From assembly GCA_034359265.1 (NCBI GenBank), contig CP136890.1, forward strand, positions 53,561,501 through 53,625,500: a DNA stretch of 64,000 bases, written 5' to 3'. The notes beneath the pieces are model-generated. The model made no database searches. It was not told the origin of the DNA and saw only the letters and a program-made list of their open reading frames with translations. Made by a program: the position numbers and the translations under genes. This document shows positions 11,451 to 22,848 of this stretch, piece after piece. Every line of letters begins with the position of its first letter. Position 1 is the first letter of the stretch. The DNA is from Canna indica. Taxonomy: Eukaryota; Streptophyta; Magnoliopsida; Zingiberales; Cannaceae.

Positions 11451-12810
11451 CTACCCCCTATCGGATAGGTCATGTACCAATTGCAAGATAGGGAAGGGCC
11501 TGATAAATATGAGGCTCAACTTTCCCTTCTTTCCAAAGTGCACAATCCCCTTCATAGGGGACACCTTCAGGAAAATCGAATCCCCATCCTCAAACTCCAC
11601 GTCGCAGGCTTTACCATCGGCACAAATCTTCTGACGACTCTGAGCTGCTAGAAGTCGTTCCTTGATCAATTTCACTTTCTCAACGACGTCATGAACCAAG
11701 TTTGGCCCTAGCATCTGGTACTCACCGGCCTCAAACCAGCCTACCGGCGGCCTACATCTGCGCCCATATAAAGCCTCAAATGGGACCATGCCGATACTGC
11801 TATGGTGTTTGTTATTATAGGCAAACTCTATCAAAGGTAAATGCCTCTCCCAACTACTCTCCAGGTCCATCAGGCATGCCCTCAGCATGTCCTCAAGTGT
11901 TTGGATGGTCCTCTCTGACTGTCCGTCTGTCTAAGGATGAAAAGCGGTACCGAAAGCCTCCTGAAAATGACTGCTAGAACCGATCGATGAATCGTGTGCG
12001 TCGATCGAATACGATCATCACTGGGATCCCATGATAAGCCACAATACGATCAAGGAATAATTATGCGTGCTGCTCGGCAGAGAAAGTGGTCTTCACCGGA
12101 ATAAAATGTGTCGATTTGGTCAGGCGATCCACCACTACCCAAATAGAGAGTCATTTCCTTTCTTTGACCTCGATAACCCGATAACAAATTCCATAGTAAT
12201 TTTCTCCCATTTCCATTCCGACACCTCTAGATTTTGCAACAACCCTACGGATCTGAAGTGTTCAGCCTATACCTGCTGGCAGACCAAATATTTAGATACA
12301 AATTCTGCCACATCCTGCTTCATCCCTTTCCACCAGTAGTGCTGCCTCATGTCTCGATACATCTTTGTGGCCCCCGGATGCATGGTGTAAGTGGAATAGT
12401 AGGCCACCTCTAGTACCCGCCTACAGACCTCTGCCATATTTGGTACCACAACCCTATCCCTGTATCTGAAAACCCCCTCGGAGTCCACCCTAAAACCCTC
12501 TGCATCACCTCTCACAGCCAAATCCTTCGTCAAGGAACAAAAAGCATCCTCACCCTGAGCCGCTCATAGCATATCAACCAAAGTGGACTGTACGTGCATG
12601 TGTGCCACCAACCCACCTGTATCAGCCACAGATAACAAGTCCCCTAGATCCAGGCTCACTGCCAACTCTCTGGCCAGGGATCTCCTACTCACGGCCAAGT
12701 GGGCTAAGTTACCCATCGACTTTCTGCTCAAAGCATCTGCTACTACATTTGACTTACTCGGGTGATACTGTATAATGCAGTCATAATCCACCAACAGCTC
12801 AAGCCATCTC
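11451..12810 (-). pseudogene. Ty3-gypsy (Tekay/Del-like) RNase H-integrase remnant
   Basis: In minus-strand order: the end of RNase H ([19 protein letters not shown], near 12,770-12,700); the integrase zinc-binding H2C2 domain (HPGATKMYRDMRQHYWWKGM, then CQQV, 12,370-12,267); the integrase core (WVVVDRLTKSTHF..., 12,160-11,890); and the C-terminal part (LPLIEFAYNNKHHSSIGMVP, RRCRPPVGWFE). In this family the protein copies and integrates the retroelement. Gag, protease and most of reverse transcriptase are absent, because the RNase H runs into an LTR at about 12,815. Frameshifts and stops occur in the core. The Tekay/Del assignment rests on the DALSRKSMG motif and the adjoining LTR type. Confidence 0.9.
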
Positions 12811-13220
12811 CGCTGCGGAAATAAACTCTAGACCCAAGTCCACATAACTCAAAAGAAAATGTAAAAGTCCACATGACTTGGGTATACACCCCCGACCACC
12901 CGACATGTCACGAGATCCGCTATCCTTGCCGCCACCAGCAGCGCTACTGCATCTTAGTACCTTTCAGATCACGCTCAAATGCTAAAAAGAACAATATAAT
13001 AAACCTTAAGTCCAACAAGGACTTAGTGAGTGGATCAGTACTCTAACCACCATATCCATATAACATAAGTCCAGCGAGTAAATAAGCATAAAGGCAGGTA
13101 AGCATATATCTCATAAGAATTACCAAACATGCATATTTACCCATCCATACATGATATAGCAACAAGTATGCATATACATCAATAATCATATATGATGGAA
13201 TACCAAATATGCATAACCAC

Positions 13221-14541
13221 TGAAAGGTGTTAGAGCACACTAGAGGGGTAGTGAATAGTATGAGTCTAAGGCGATTGACTTCAATTCTAGTTTAATCACA
13301 ACTAATTCAAGTTCCACTCTAGGTTTCTAAGCTATGATGAATGTTTGATATGATTATACTTGATAATAAGAATGAGAACATGTTATGAGCTAAGCAATTC
13401 AAAATATTAATGAAACAGTGCTAACAAGATATTTAGAGTGGTTCGGGAACCTTCCCTACTCCACTACCTTGGTTCACCACCAAGGATTTCACAACTACCT
13501 GTATTAACTTTTCTGTTCCTACAAATGAGGGTCAATCAGGGGCTTATCTCTCCACAATGAGAGTGCCTCTACCTCACACCTAAGGAACTCTAATAGTTAC
13601 ACACAAGTCAAACCCAAGGTGTGTCACCCACACCTTGTTACAAACGATTTTGAGTTGAAATGAAAACAACAAAATAACAAGTAGAAAATGCAAGGAGAAA
13701 ATCTTAAGTAAATCACAAACACTTAGTGAAGCTTCTCCTTGATGTCTCCTAGAACTCCAAGCCTTAGGATGATGTCCACACCAAATTTGAGGGCTTGAGA
13801 GTGAAGGAAGACAATGAGAGATGCAAACTTGGATTTGCACTTTAGAATCACTCTTTAAGGCTCAAGAGAATGTTTGATGGCTCAATGGAATAGTTGGGAG
13901 ACATAGGAAGTGAGGTTTGGGTGTATTTATATAGTTCGTATTGGGGTATGGAAGCAAAGAGTTGTTCAAACCTTATCTAATTTAAAAAAGAGCCATTTGG
14001 GGCATTCTGGGAATTCTTGATAGTTTTTAAAAACTAGTTGGGGGCATTCTGGGAATTCTGGGTAGTTTGGATGTTTCTAGCCTTTCTAGCCTTTCTAGGT
14101 TAAGGGTTTTAAAAAATTCCCTTAAAATGTGTCTTTAATTTATTTTTACCTAAGAAACAATTATTAGGACTTTTGATGGCAAGAAAATATCTAAATTATG
14201 TAGGCCTCCAAGGATACTTAGAAATTTTCAGGGTCGTTTTCTGATTTTGCTAGTTTTCAAGTTTTCGGAGTTCAAGTTTCGTTCTTTTGGATTGTGAACT
14301 CAATGAGGACATTAAACTAAGGCTTAGGAACATTTACAATAAAAAAAATTAAGTCCTAAACTAATTTTGACGTGTTTGGCTCTGAAGCCTCCGATTCTTG
14401 ATCTTTTATGATTTTTCCGATCGGGGACGTCGCATGCAAACCGATTTGGAAACTGAAAATATTTCTTACTCAAACATTAGTTCCATGTTTATTATCATCA
14501 AAACTGAGATTAAGACCAATGTTGAAAACCTTAGGCCAACA
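13221..14541 (-). mobile_element. Solo SIRE-like copia LTR, TSD ACCAC
   Basis: On the minus strand it starts TGTTGGCCTAAGG at 14,541 and ends ACACCTTTCA at 13,221. Both sides carry the perfect 5-bp target duplication ACCAC (13,216-13,220 and 14,542-14,546). A TATA box (TATATAAATAC) lies near 13,925-13,935. There is no internal region, so it is a solo LTR, the product expected from recombination between the two LTRs of a full element. It interrupts the gypsy LTR. Confidence 0.92.
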
Positions 14542-16335
14542 ACCACCACCAATCATCATAATGTAGCAACCAATAAATATAACCACGACCAAGCAAGTGT
14601 AAAGCAATAATCAACATGTGCATCTACCATCAAGCAAGCCACCCGAGTCGGTTGTCAGGGTGGCGTCTGACGAGCTTCCCGATCAGGGACACACAGTCTG
14701 ATATAGGGACCCATCGGTCCAATATCCAGGGATCCGTTGGTCCTACGAGTCGGTCACTGAGTTTGGCAATAGCTCAGCAAGCTTCCCGCCCATGCCACCC
14801 CGGGTCGATCGTCAGTGTGGCGGCTGACAAGCCTCCTGGTCCAGGACCCACTGGTCTGAAATCCACCAGGGGAGAGAGCAATCACATCCACACCCAAAAC
14901 ACATACTTATGCAATATCACAATATGGAATAACATAGCATTCATATATCCAGTAGCAATGCTCTAAGACCCTTAGGTCCTTAATATCCCCCGTGCATGTA
15001 TATCATAAATATGCCATGACCATACCTTGGCCCCTCCATGTCCACATGCCACACATCACATATCACATGTCTATATGTCATAATGTTACATGCTAACATA
15101 ATCGTATGCCTTAATATAAACATGATATGAATACACATGTTAGCATAACCATATACCACCATAAACACATGTCATAGGGGAAATAAATATATTTCATACC
15201 CAGATACTATCTTAGGCGCATGACATAGATATGTATCAATATTAAAATGACATGTGAACAGTAGCAATATCAAGCATGATGAATAATACACAATGCATCA
15301 AAGCATAATTTAGTATATAACAATAGTTAGTTAAATAACCATGTGACCCGTAACCCCTAACTCATAAGGCGGGCCTACCCTTAGCAAGGTATTTCCCAAT
15401 GGGGAATTCGGCCCTTACATGCCTCCTATGGTGTAACCTTGTTGTAATGTTCCTTCAATGAATCATGAGTCTCTAAGTGCACCTAGGTTCCATGATTTCC
15501 CCTAAGTGTAGGTCTCTACCCTTAACCATAGCTTAATAATATCTAAATAATCCCCTAATGTGAAGTCCCTATAATTTACCAAGTCTCAAGGAAGTCTACA
15601 AGAACCATTAGGGGCCAGCCTACCCATAGGATCCTAGGTGACTTACTAGAAGGGGGCGGCACACCCTAAAATACCACCATCACCATTAGAACATATCCCT
15701 AACCTCCATGCCTTCTCCTCTATCAAGAAGCCAAGAATGCCAAGATCTCAAGAATTCTAACCAAGAAGACAAGGAGGAGGGGCAACATCTCAAGAATTTG
15801 GCCATGAACCATTCGGCCAAGGTCACAATTCCAATCCAAAAATCCACGAAGACAAAACGTTAATCTATTATTCTACCATCTGAATCCAATACGAGGAAAA
15901 CCAAACAAAATCCCTAAAAATTCCCTTTCATAGGGGCGGCGGCAAGGGTGATGAATATGGGAGAAAGATGTCCAATTTCACTCACCGGAGAAGGAAATTG
16001 AAAAGGAAGGCAATCCTCCGCGCTCCCACATCAACGAAGTCGGAGTGCGCTGCCCAGTTTCATGTCCTCCGAGGCCTTCTCCTTCCCTCTCATGTATCCC
16101 AAAATCTAATCCTCCAAAATAGATCTCCATCGTTCACATCCAAGAGCAAGGGGTCTCAGACATGCTCCCCAAATTTCAGTCTAATTAGCCCCCGGATAGG
16201 GTCCCGATCGCCCGATTAGGCGAAACTCAATGTAGTAGAATCCTAGAGAAGAAAACCAAAAACAATGCTTCGCTAATTCCATGATAGCGACAGATCCGAC
16301 TGTCAAAAACCAATCTCCACCGATCAAAATGCAAA

Positions 16336-17646
16336 GAGAAAATCATACTTTTGGTCCCCATAGTTTGCTCCAATTTTAGTTTTAGTCCCTATAGTTTCAA
16401 AATTTTAGTTTTAGTCCCCACACTTTATTTCCGTTTAGGATTTGGTCCCTACCGTCACATGAGGTCTAAACGGTGCTGATGTGGATAACAAGTGCTGACT
16501 AGACAATGCTGACGTGGAGCCTGTAGGGACCAACTTTGTAAACTATAGGGACTAAGATCAAAATTTTGTAAACTATGGGGACTAAAACTAAAATTTTGTA
16601 AACTATAGGGACTAAAATCAAAATTTAAGTAATTATTTTTCCTAATAAATATAAGAAATTACAAGATATTTTTTTAATTTATTTATAAATAATTATAATA
16701 TTTAAAAATATTAAAATTGAGCAAACTTTTTACAAATTAAGGTGATTTATTTTGGATTTTATTTTGAAAAGTTTGATGACATGTTTATATATTTAGAAGA
16801 TTAATTTAATATTTGCAAGATTAACTTATTTTCTATTTAAGACACAAATATCTAATTTCATTTTCTTGCATTGAACACACTAATTGAACAGGGAACATAT
16901 TAATATTTTTGCAGTATGTTCTGTATCTCTGAATATTCCTTAATAATAACCACGAAATTGTAGCAATAACTTTGTATTATGGTGTTGCCACTACAGCAAA
17001 TGCATGAGAAATCGACATTTATTAGAGTGAAAATCAATATTTTTTTGACGTTCGAAATCTAATTTAAACTGCTTTGAATGTGCCAAATTTAGAATCAAAA
17101 TGGAGGTGATGATGTGATTAGTGAAGAGATGGGCAGATCAGGAGACAAAGTTTTTGAATTCTGCAACCACTACGGAATTCACGCTAAATCAGGGTAATTA
17201 ACGGATAAAAACCGACTCCTAATGAAGGCGTCGGTTTAAATACACCCAAATTAACGTAAATCATTGTAGTGTGCTCAAATTTAATATTTTTAAATATTAT
17301 AATTATTTATAAATAAATTTAAAAAAACTATTATTTTTTTTTATTTTTAAGAAAATAATAATAATTTTGGTCCTTATAGTTTACTTGAATTTTGGTTTTA
17401 GTCCCTATAGTTTACAAAATTTTGGTTTTTATCCTCATAATTTACTAAGTTGGTCCTTGCACGTCCACGTCAGCAATGTCCAATCAGCACCTATTATCCA
17501 CGTCAGTTTCGTTTAGGTATAATGTGACGGTAGGGAACAAATCGTAAATGAAAATAAAGTGTGGGGACTAAAATCAAAATTTTGAAACTATAGGAACTAA
17601 AACCAAAATTCGAGCAAACTGTGGGAACCAAAAGTATGATTTTCCC
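16336..17646. mobile_element. MULE (Mutator-like) element with long inverted repeats, TSD AAATGCAAA
   Basis: The 1,311-bp element is flanked by the perfect 9-bp duplication AAATGCAAA (16,327-16,335 and 17,647-17,655). Its ends are inverted copies (GAGAAAATCATACTTTTGG versus CCAAAAGTATGATTTTCCC), and the inverted homology continues for some 250 bp through repeats of TTTAGTCCC(C/T)ATAGTTT. A 9-bp duplication and long terminal inverted repeats define non-autonomous MULEs. There is no transposase. A second copy lies at about 45,393-46,735. Confidence 0.92.
16989..17271. mobile_element. CACTA-type MITE inside the MULE, TSD TGC
   Basis: The 283-bp element begins CACTACAGCAAATG and ends CATTGTAGTG, with the 3-bp duplication TGC on both sides (16,986-16,988 and 17,272-17,274). 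It is non-coding. The same insertion at the same site is present in the MULE copy at 45.4-46.7 kb, so it entered the MULE before that MULE multiplied. Confidence 0.85.
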
Positions 17647-18379
17647 AAATGCAAATAATGAACTCTAAAGCTTACTGTCAAATTTCAGTACGATCTGACC
17701 ACGAACGCTCCTTTGATCGCGAAGTATGATAGCATCCGACGCTACAAGGAGCAGTCTACTAAGATTCTCTTCTTCCCTCTCCATGTGTGCACCTCTTCCT
17801 ATGGACGCTCAAGGGAGTGTGCGGCTGCTGCAATAAGTCGTACGCCCCTGAAGGATGAGATATAAATACTAAAACCCCAATTGCCAAATGACTAAAATGC
17901 CCCTTAACTCAAGTTGAGTATAAAACTAGCCATCATTCAACAAATTCAAGTTCGTTTCGAGTTCCGTTTGAACCTTTGGACTCGTCTCGAACCCAACTAC
18001 TCATCTAAGGACTAATCCAACTTAGATAAATTAATTTCCTTGCGCACAAATGCCAATCTTCAATTCACACCCTCCCGCGTTTCATCCAAACATCTTGACA
18101 CGCGACCAAATTATCCCGTTGGAATAATTAAATAAACATTTTTAAAAAAAATCGGGTATTACACAGCGATCGCAATACCGTCACATAAGTATGTTTTTCT
18201 TAAAAAAAAATAGAAAAATATAAATTCATGTTTACAATATTTAATTAAAATGCATATCAATCAGACATTAGACATCAACTTATAATATTATATACATAAA
18301 ATGGATATCAAAATATTACCTACATTGTATCAAAATATTATATACGTTGTATCAAAACAATAATATTTACATCATATCA

Positions 18380-21300
18380 AAATAAATACATCAATGGTAA
18401 GGCGCATCAGACGGCGGCGGGGGAGGGGGTGAGGACAGCAGCTGCGTGGGGAGGGCATCATTCGGCGTCGACGATGATGATGGATATGATGTTGATGTCA
18501 TCACGCTGAATGACGGGGGAGGCGGAGGGGCATGAGCACCTAAGTACTCGGTCACATGTGTCATATGATAGGCCATCTGCATCACAGTATCCCTCATAGT
18601 GGCCATGTCGATGTTGAGGCGTGCTTGAGCAATCTTGACGACTGCTAATTGGTCCTGATCCGCACGTGATGTTGATGAACCAGCGGAGGAGGATGTGAAG
18701 GCAGACGACCCCGCACCATGTGGGTGCAACAATACTTGTCACCTGCATCCATGCGTCAGCATCAAGCTCATGCTGCACGGGATCACCTCCCCACTGGGTC
18801 ACCAACTCACTATAACTAGCCTTTTAAAGAAAATTAACTGAATTAATTAAATTAAGTATACATAATAGAACTAGATTAAAAAATTTAAATATTAGCTTAC
18901 CAATATCGTCTCCAGCCTCGCGTCGATAAACTCACCCCGGCGAGGACCACGCTGATATCTATGCGTCTCCTCGAAGAACCACAAAGGGTCAGCCGGGATG
19001 AGCATCACATGCTCATCGCGTGTCCCCTGCAATAAAATAAATATAATTAGTTCTTCTATAATAATAAATAATTATTAAATTACTTACCAATCGATGCTCG
19101 TGGCTGATAAATGAAATGGACCCACCAGTATATCGAGCGACGGATCCCTCGACCAACGTCATCCTATTTTGGTGCGCCGTCCGGGAGGCACCCTGCCATC
19201 CCTTCGGCGCCCAGATGTCGCATAGCCGATCTCATATGTCGACCTGCATCCAGGTTGGCCTGTATCCCTTGAGCACATTCATAAGCATCTCTCTATTACC
19301 ACCTATACTCGCCCGCGCCTCTTCCCGCGCCTGGTGAATGATATCCTTGAAAAGCCTCTTATAGTAACCTTCCCAAGCATCCTTTGTTGGCCTAAGGTTT
19401 TCAACCTTGGTCTTAATCTCAATTTTGATGATAACAAATATGGTACTAATGTTTCATTGAGAAATACTTTCAGGATCCAAGTCGGTTAGCACACGACGTC
19501 CGCGATCGGAAAAATCGGAGAAATCGAAGAAATCGGCAAGGACGCTCGTCGACGCTCGGGATTCTTCGAAAAGTTAAAGTTTAGGTCTACGGTGTCTAGC
19601 TTATGTTGTAAATCCTCATGATGATGCATAAGAACCCAAAAACCAAACCTGAACCCCAAAAGATGAAAACCCGAAAAATTAGAAAATGACTTGAAGTTCA
19701 CTAAGCCTAAGGAGCTACTTCGAGGGCTATATAACCTAGACATTTTCTTGGCACCAAAAATGCTAGTAATTGTTACATTGGTAAAAACTAGATAATGAGA
19801 TATTTTTAAAGATTTTTTGGAAGCCTTTAGCCTACCCATATTTCACCCGGAAGATTAGAAAATTTCTATTTTTCGAAAATATGTACTAGACCCCAAAATT
19901 AGATTTTGATTCTTAAGGATTTTTATTTTTTAGATATTTTTATTGAATCGAAATGAGGGGTAATCCATTTTTCTTGGCACACCGAACGATCGACCGAAGT
20001 GTGCCAGAAAGCGGAAGAATGCCTTCGGTCGCTCGGTCGGTTGACCGACAATCGACCGGGAAACGATCGAACGGCGGTAAACGGCTAGTTTTTGAGCCGT
20101 TGAGCAGTGTTTCACCCTAGCCTCCTTCATGGCTCTATAAATACTGATGTCCCAGCCTTCCTTTAACACATTTGATCACTTCTAAACTCCATTGAGCCAT
20201 CCTTGATCATTCCCAAGCTTACATTGAGCTAATAATTTGAGAAACCCTAGCTTTCCTCATTGTCTTTCTTGAGTTTGTCTTCAAGCTTGATTTGATTCAT
20301 CATCAATGCATCAAGAGGAGCTAGGAATCTTGTTTTGGAGCTAAGCATTTTATTGTTTGATTTATTGCTCCATTTAGTGTTGTATTTTCTTGTTTATTTC
20401 TTTGTATTTGAGTTTGTGTTAGACCTAGAGTGTAGGTCTTGAAATTAGATGGTAGCCTTGGTGTTTGAGGTTTAAATCCTCTAGTGTAAACGTAGTTTAC
20501 TAGGATTAGTTGAGTTGTCCCTTAGGGTTGAGGTGGAAGAGTGCTCTCGGTAAGAAGGCGGAGACTTCCAGGTGTGGAAGTGCCTTAGGTTGAGAGCAAG
20601 ACTCTAAGGATTAAAGTCCTCGTTGTAAGGAAAACAAGATTAATCTAGTAAAGTTTAGTTTCAAAATCCTAAGCAGGGTGCTTATGTAGTGTAGTAGACA
20701 TTGGGTCCGAACCACTATAAATAATTTTATTTGCATTGCTTCTACTTGTGTTTACTTCATTATCGTATTTAGTTTGCTTCCACTTGCTACTCAACTTGTA
20801 ATTTGTCTAAGTAACCAAAGAAATAATTAAAATCGAAATTAGGCAAAAATATTTAGATAACATACTATTCACCGTCCCCCCTTCTAGTGTGACCATTTCA
20901 CCAACATCCTTCACATGGGCTTGAATGGAGGGATCCCAAGTATAGCGAGCCTACAAAAAAAAAATAAGTTATGTAATACAATCATTTTAAATATTAATAC
21001 AATTAACTAAAAAATTAATAAACTACATACCTCGAACTCAAACCATAATAAAACTCGAGAATGCTCTGGCACGTGGGTCCATGAACGCCACGGCTCCTGA
21101 AAGAGCCTCTTGATAATAGCAGTGATGCTGCGAGCAACATCGTCCTGCTTGAATCTACAACTCAAGTATAACAACATAAGTAGCAATTAATTAATTAACA
21201 ATTATAATAAATAAACTTCTATACTTGCTTTAGACCGTGCAGCGATATCAACTAACATTGGTTGGTCGTTGATGGTACATGAGCCCCTAGATTAGGCCTG

Positions 21301-21420
21301 CGAGGCCTACGACGACCTCGAGCCTCCGAGGCCGGTGGTGGTGGTGGCGACACTATGGCAGACGTCGAAGGTCCTGATGACACAGCTGGTGGTGGTGATG
21401 GTGGTGCTTGCGACATCTAC
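18380..21420 (-). pseudogene. CACTA second gene (Ptta/En/Spm plant transposase family), interrupted
   Basis: Minus-strand coding pieces are: a proline-rich N-terminus (MSQAPPSPPPAVSSGPS..., from 21,417); FKQDDVARSITAIIKRLF and TWDPSIQAHVKD (21,170-20,912); AWEGYYKRLFKDIIHQA (19,379-19,330); WMQVDIRDRLCDIW (19,250-19,200); a GTRDEHVMLIPADPLWFFEE exon (19,028-18,900); and a tail ending in PPPPPPSDAP (18,391). GT/AG-like intron edges separate them. The solo LTR at 19,385-20,906 splits the protein between VKD and AWE. In CACTA elements this gene accompanies TNP2; no TNP2 is present in this copy. Confidence 0.75.
19385..20906 (+). mobile_element. Solo SIRE-like copia LTR, TSD TCCTT
   Basis: It starts TGTTGGCCTAAGG and ends TTTCACCAACA, with the perfect 5-bp duplication TCCTT at 19,380-19,384 and 20,907-20,911. 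A TATA box (CTATAAATACTG) lies near 20,131-20,142, and the 3' end has the family C-tract before TTCTAGTGTG. It is 1,522 bp, has no internal region, and interrupts a CACTA second gene in frame. Confidence 0.95.
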
Positions 21421-21429
21421 ATATGTGTA

Positions 21430-22480
21430 GTACCAACCTGATTAGGTCTAAAGTAAACTGTGTTGGTAGTTTCTCTTGTGTTTAATTTACTTAAATAAGT
21501 ATAGTGTTTTTTCCTATCATAAGACCAGTACTTGTCAACTGTAGTAATCAAGCTAACCAAGCTCAATTCACATTAGTATAGTGAGGATCTACTGTTCAAT
21601 GAATCAACTACCACAAGTTACTCATTTTGCGCATCATCATTAAGGAAAAGAAAACATATCTATCTATACTTTTTGGTATATGATGATAAGAACAATCCAG
21701 AAGAAAATTGTTTGAAAATGACCCAATATTTTGAGAGCATATTAATATGCCAACCCTGGACATAGTGAAAAGCTATTTTTTAATTAAAAAAAAGAAAACT
21801 AGATGTTTCGCCAACAGAATAATAAGAACAAGGAAAGCCAAAACATAATTAAAAGTAAAATTATTTAAATGAAATAACATGAGGAAAAAAAAAAACTACA
21901 AGGAGGAATCCATAACAACATCTACCGAAAAAAGGGAACGAAAGCAAAAGAAGCAACCATAAGTCATCATACAAGGGGGAAGAAAACGAATTTTTTACAT
22001 AAAATATAAAATAAAAAATCTATATGCAAACACAAGAAAGAAACTAAGACATCAACAAATAATCTAACTTCAAACACTGAACGAAAGAGAGCAGGAAACT
22101 TACGATCTGATCTGAAGGAAAAATGAGACTACTGATATGGAGGCGGCGAGGCCAAACAACCCTTCGAAGATGATCTGCTGCTCTTTTCTAGGAATTTGGT
22201 TCTTAAAACTACAAGATCAATTAATTAGGCTTAATCGAGGGGGCGACCAAAAGATTCAGGAAGGGACGGAGGGAGACATTAAAGATGGGCGGCGGCTAGG
22301 GTTTTAGGGGGCGCCATAGAGACACACGAGAGAGAGAGAGAGGGAGGGAGGGAGAGGGGAATACTAGCAGCGCAGGCACGGGCAGTGGACGACGGTGGAT
22401 GTGCGGTGGCAGAGAAAATACGCATAGAGAGGGAGAGGTGAGCGGGGAAGAAAGAAAATATCGCGCGGGATAATAATGAG
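21430..22480 (-). other. GC-rich leader of the CACTA element
   Basis: On the minus strand, 22,480-22,220 resembles a plant 5' UTR: pyrimidine-rich, a (CT)n run, then ATGGCGCCCCCTAAAACCCTAGCC near 22,310 opening a short 12-codon frame. A possible splice acceptor/donor pair near 22,210 and 22,105 follows. Similar GC-rich leaders sit in the CACTA elements at 23.6 and 35.9 kb. The part 21,430-22,080 is AT-rich with no recognisable coding sequence. Confidence 0.4.
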
Positions 22481-22715
22481 TACTCCATGACCGTTTTGCG
22501 ATGGTACTATGCGGCCATAAAAGGCCGCCGCAACCTAGTCGCCATACCGTCGCGGAGGTTTTAAAGTTGCAACGATGTGTGCAGCAGTCGCAAACCCGTC
22601 ACAACCGCGTCGTCTCCGCGACCCCAATGTACTATGGTCATAGAAATGTCGCATCTGCGACCACCTCCAGTGTCATCGCAAATTTGCCATCACAAAAGCC
22701 AATTTCTTAGTAGTA

Positions 22716-22848
22716 CCCTCTTGGTGTTCAGCGAGGTGTACTTGCCATATCTGGGGCTAGGTCGGGAGGGTGACCTCCTTCTTTTGTTATCCTGCTCACG
22801 ACGTTCTAGGTCTTCACCCTCTCAATCAGGATTTTTGGTTTTCTTGTC
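22716..22848 (-). pseudogene. Ty3-gypsy gag fragment, downstream piece
   Basis: On the minus strand this continues the gag sequence of 27,096-27,300 across the solo LTR, with an RRRSPSRPSPRYGKY-type segment after a charged stretch. Gag of Tat/Ogre-like gypsy elements has such a charged linker after the capsid part. It is cut at 22,715 by the CACTA end. Confidence 0.6.

Larger units (their letters stand above)
12825..18163 (-). mobile_element. Long Tekay/Del-like gypsy LTR with nested insertions
   Basis: On the minus strand the LTR begins TGTAATACCCG (complement of CGGGTATTACA, ending at 18,163). It carries the same internal blocks as the solo LTR at 58,934-61,213, such as CATGTCACGAGA...CC and GTCC...GGACTTAGTGAGT. 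The last ~240 bp (normally ending GGGTGTGACA) are deleted and replaced by the RNase H end. Two nested elements are listed separately. Together with the pol remnant it looks like the 5' end of a minus-strand element with a large internal deletion. Confidence 0.75.
18164..22715 (-). mobile_element. CACTA element, right end present, left end not found
   Basis: The right terminus at 22,715 reads TACTACTAAGAAATTGG on the minus strand, one base away from CACTAC. Subterminal repeats built on TGCGACGG/CCGTCGCA fill 22,490-22,700 and reappear at 18,164-18,180, next to the gypsy LTR that probably cut off the left end. The element carries only the second CACTA gene (minus strand), interrupted by a solo LTR. 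Its right end is inserted in a gypsy gag. Confidence 0.75.
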
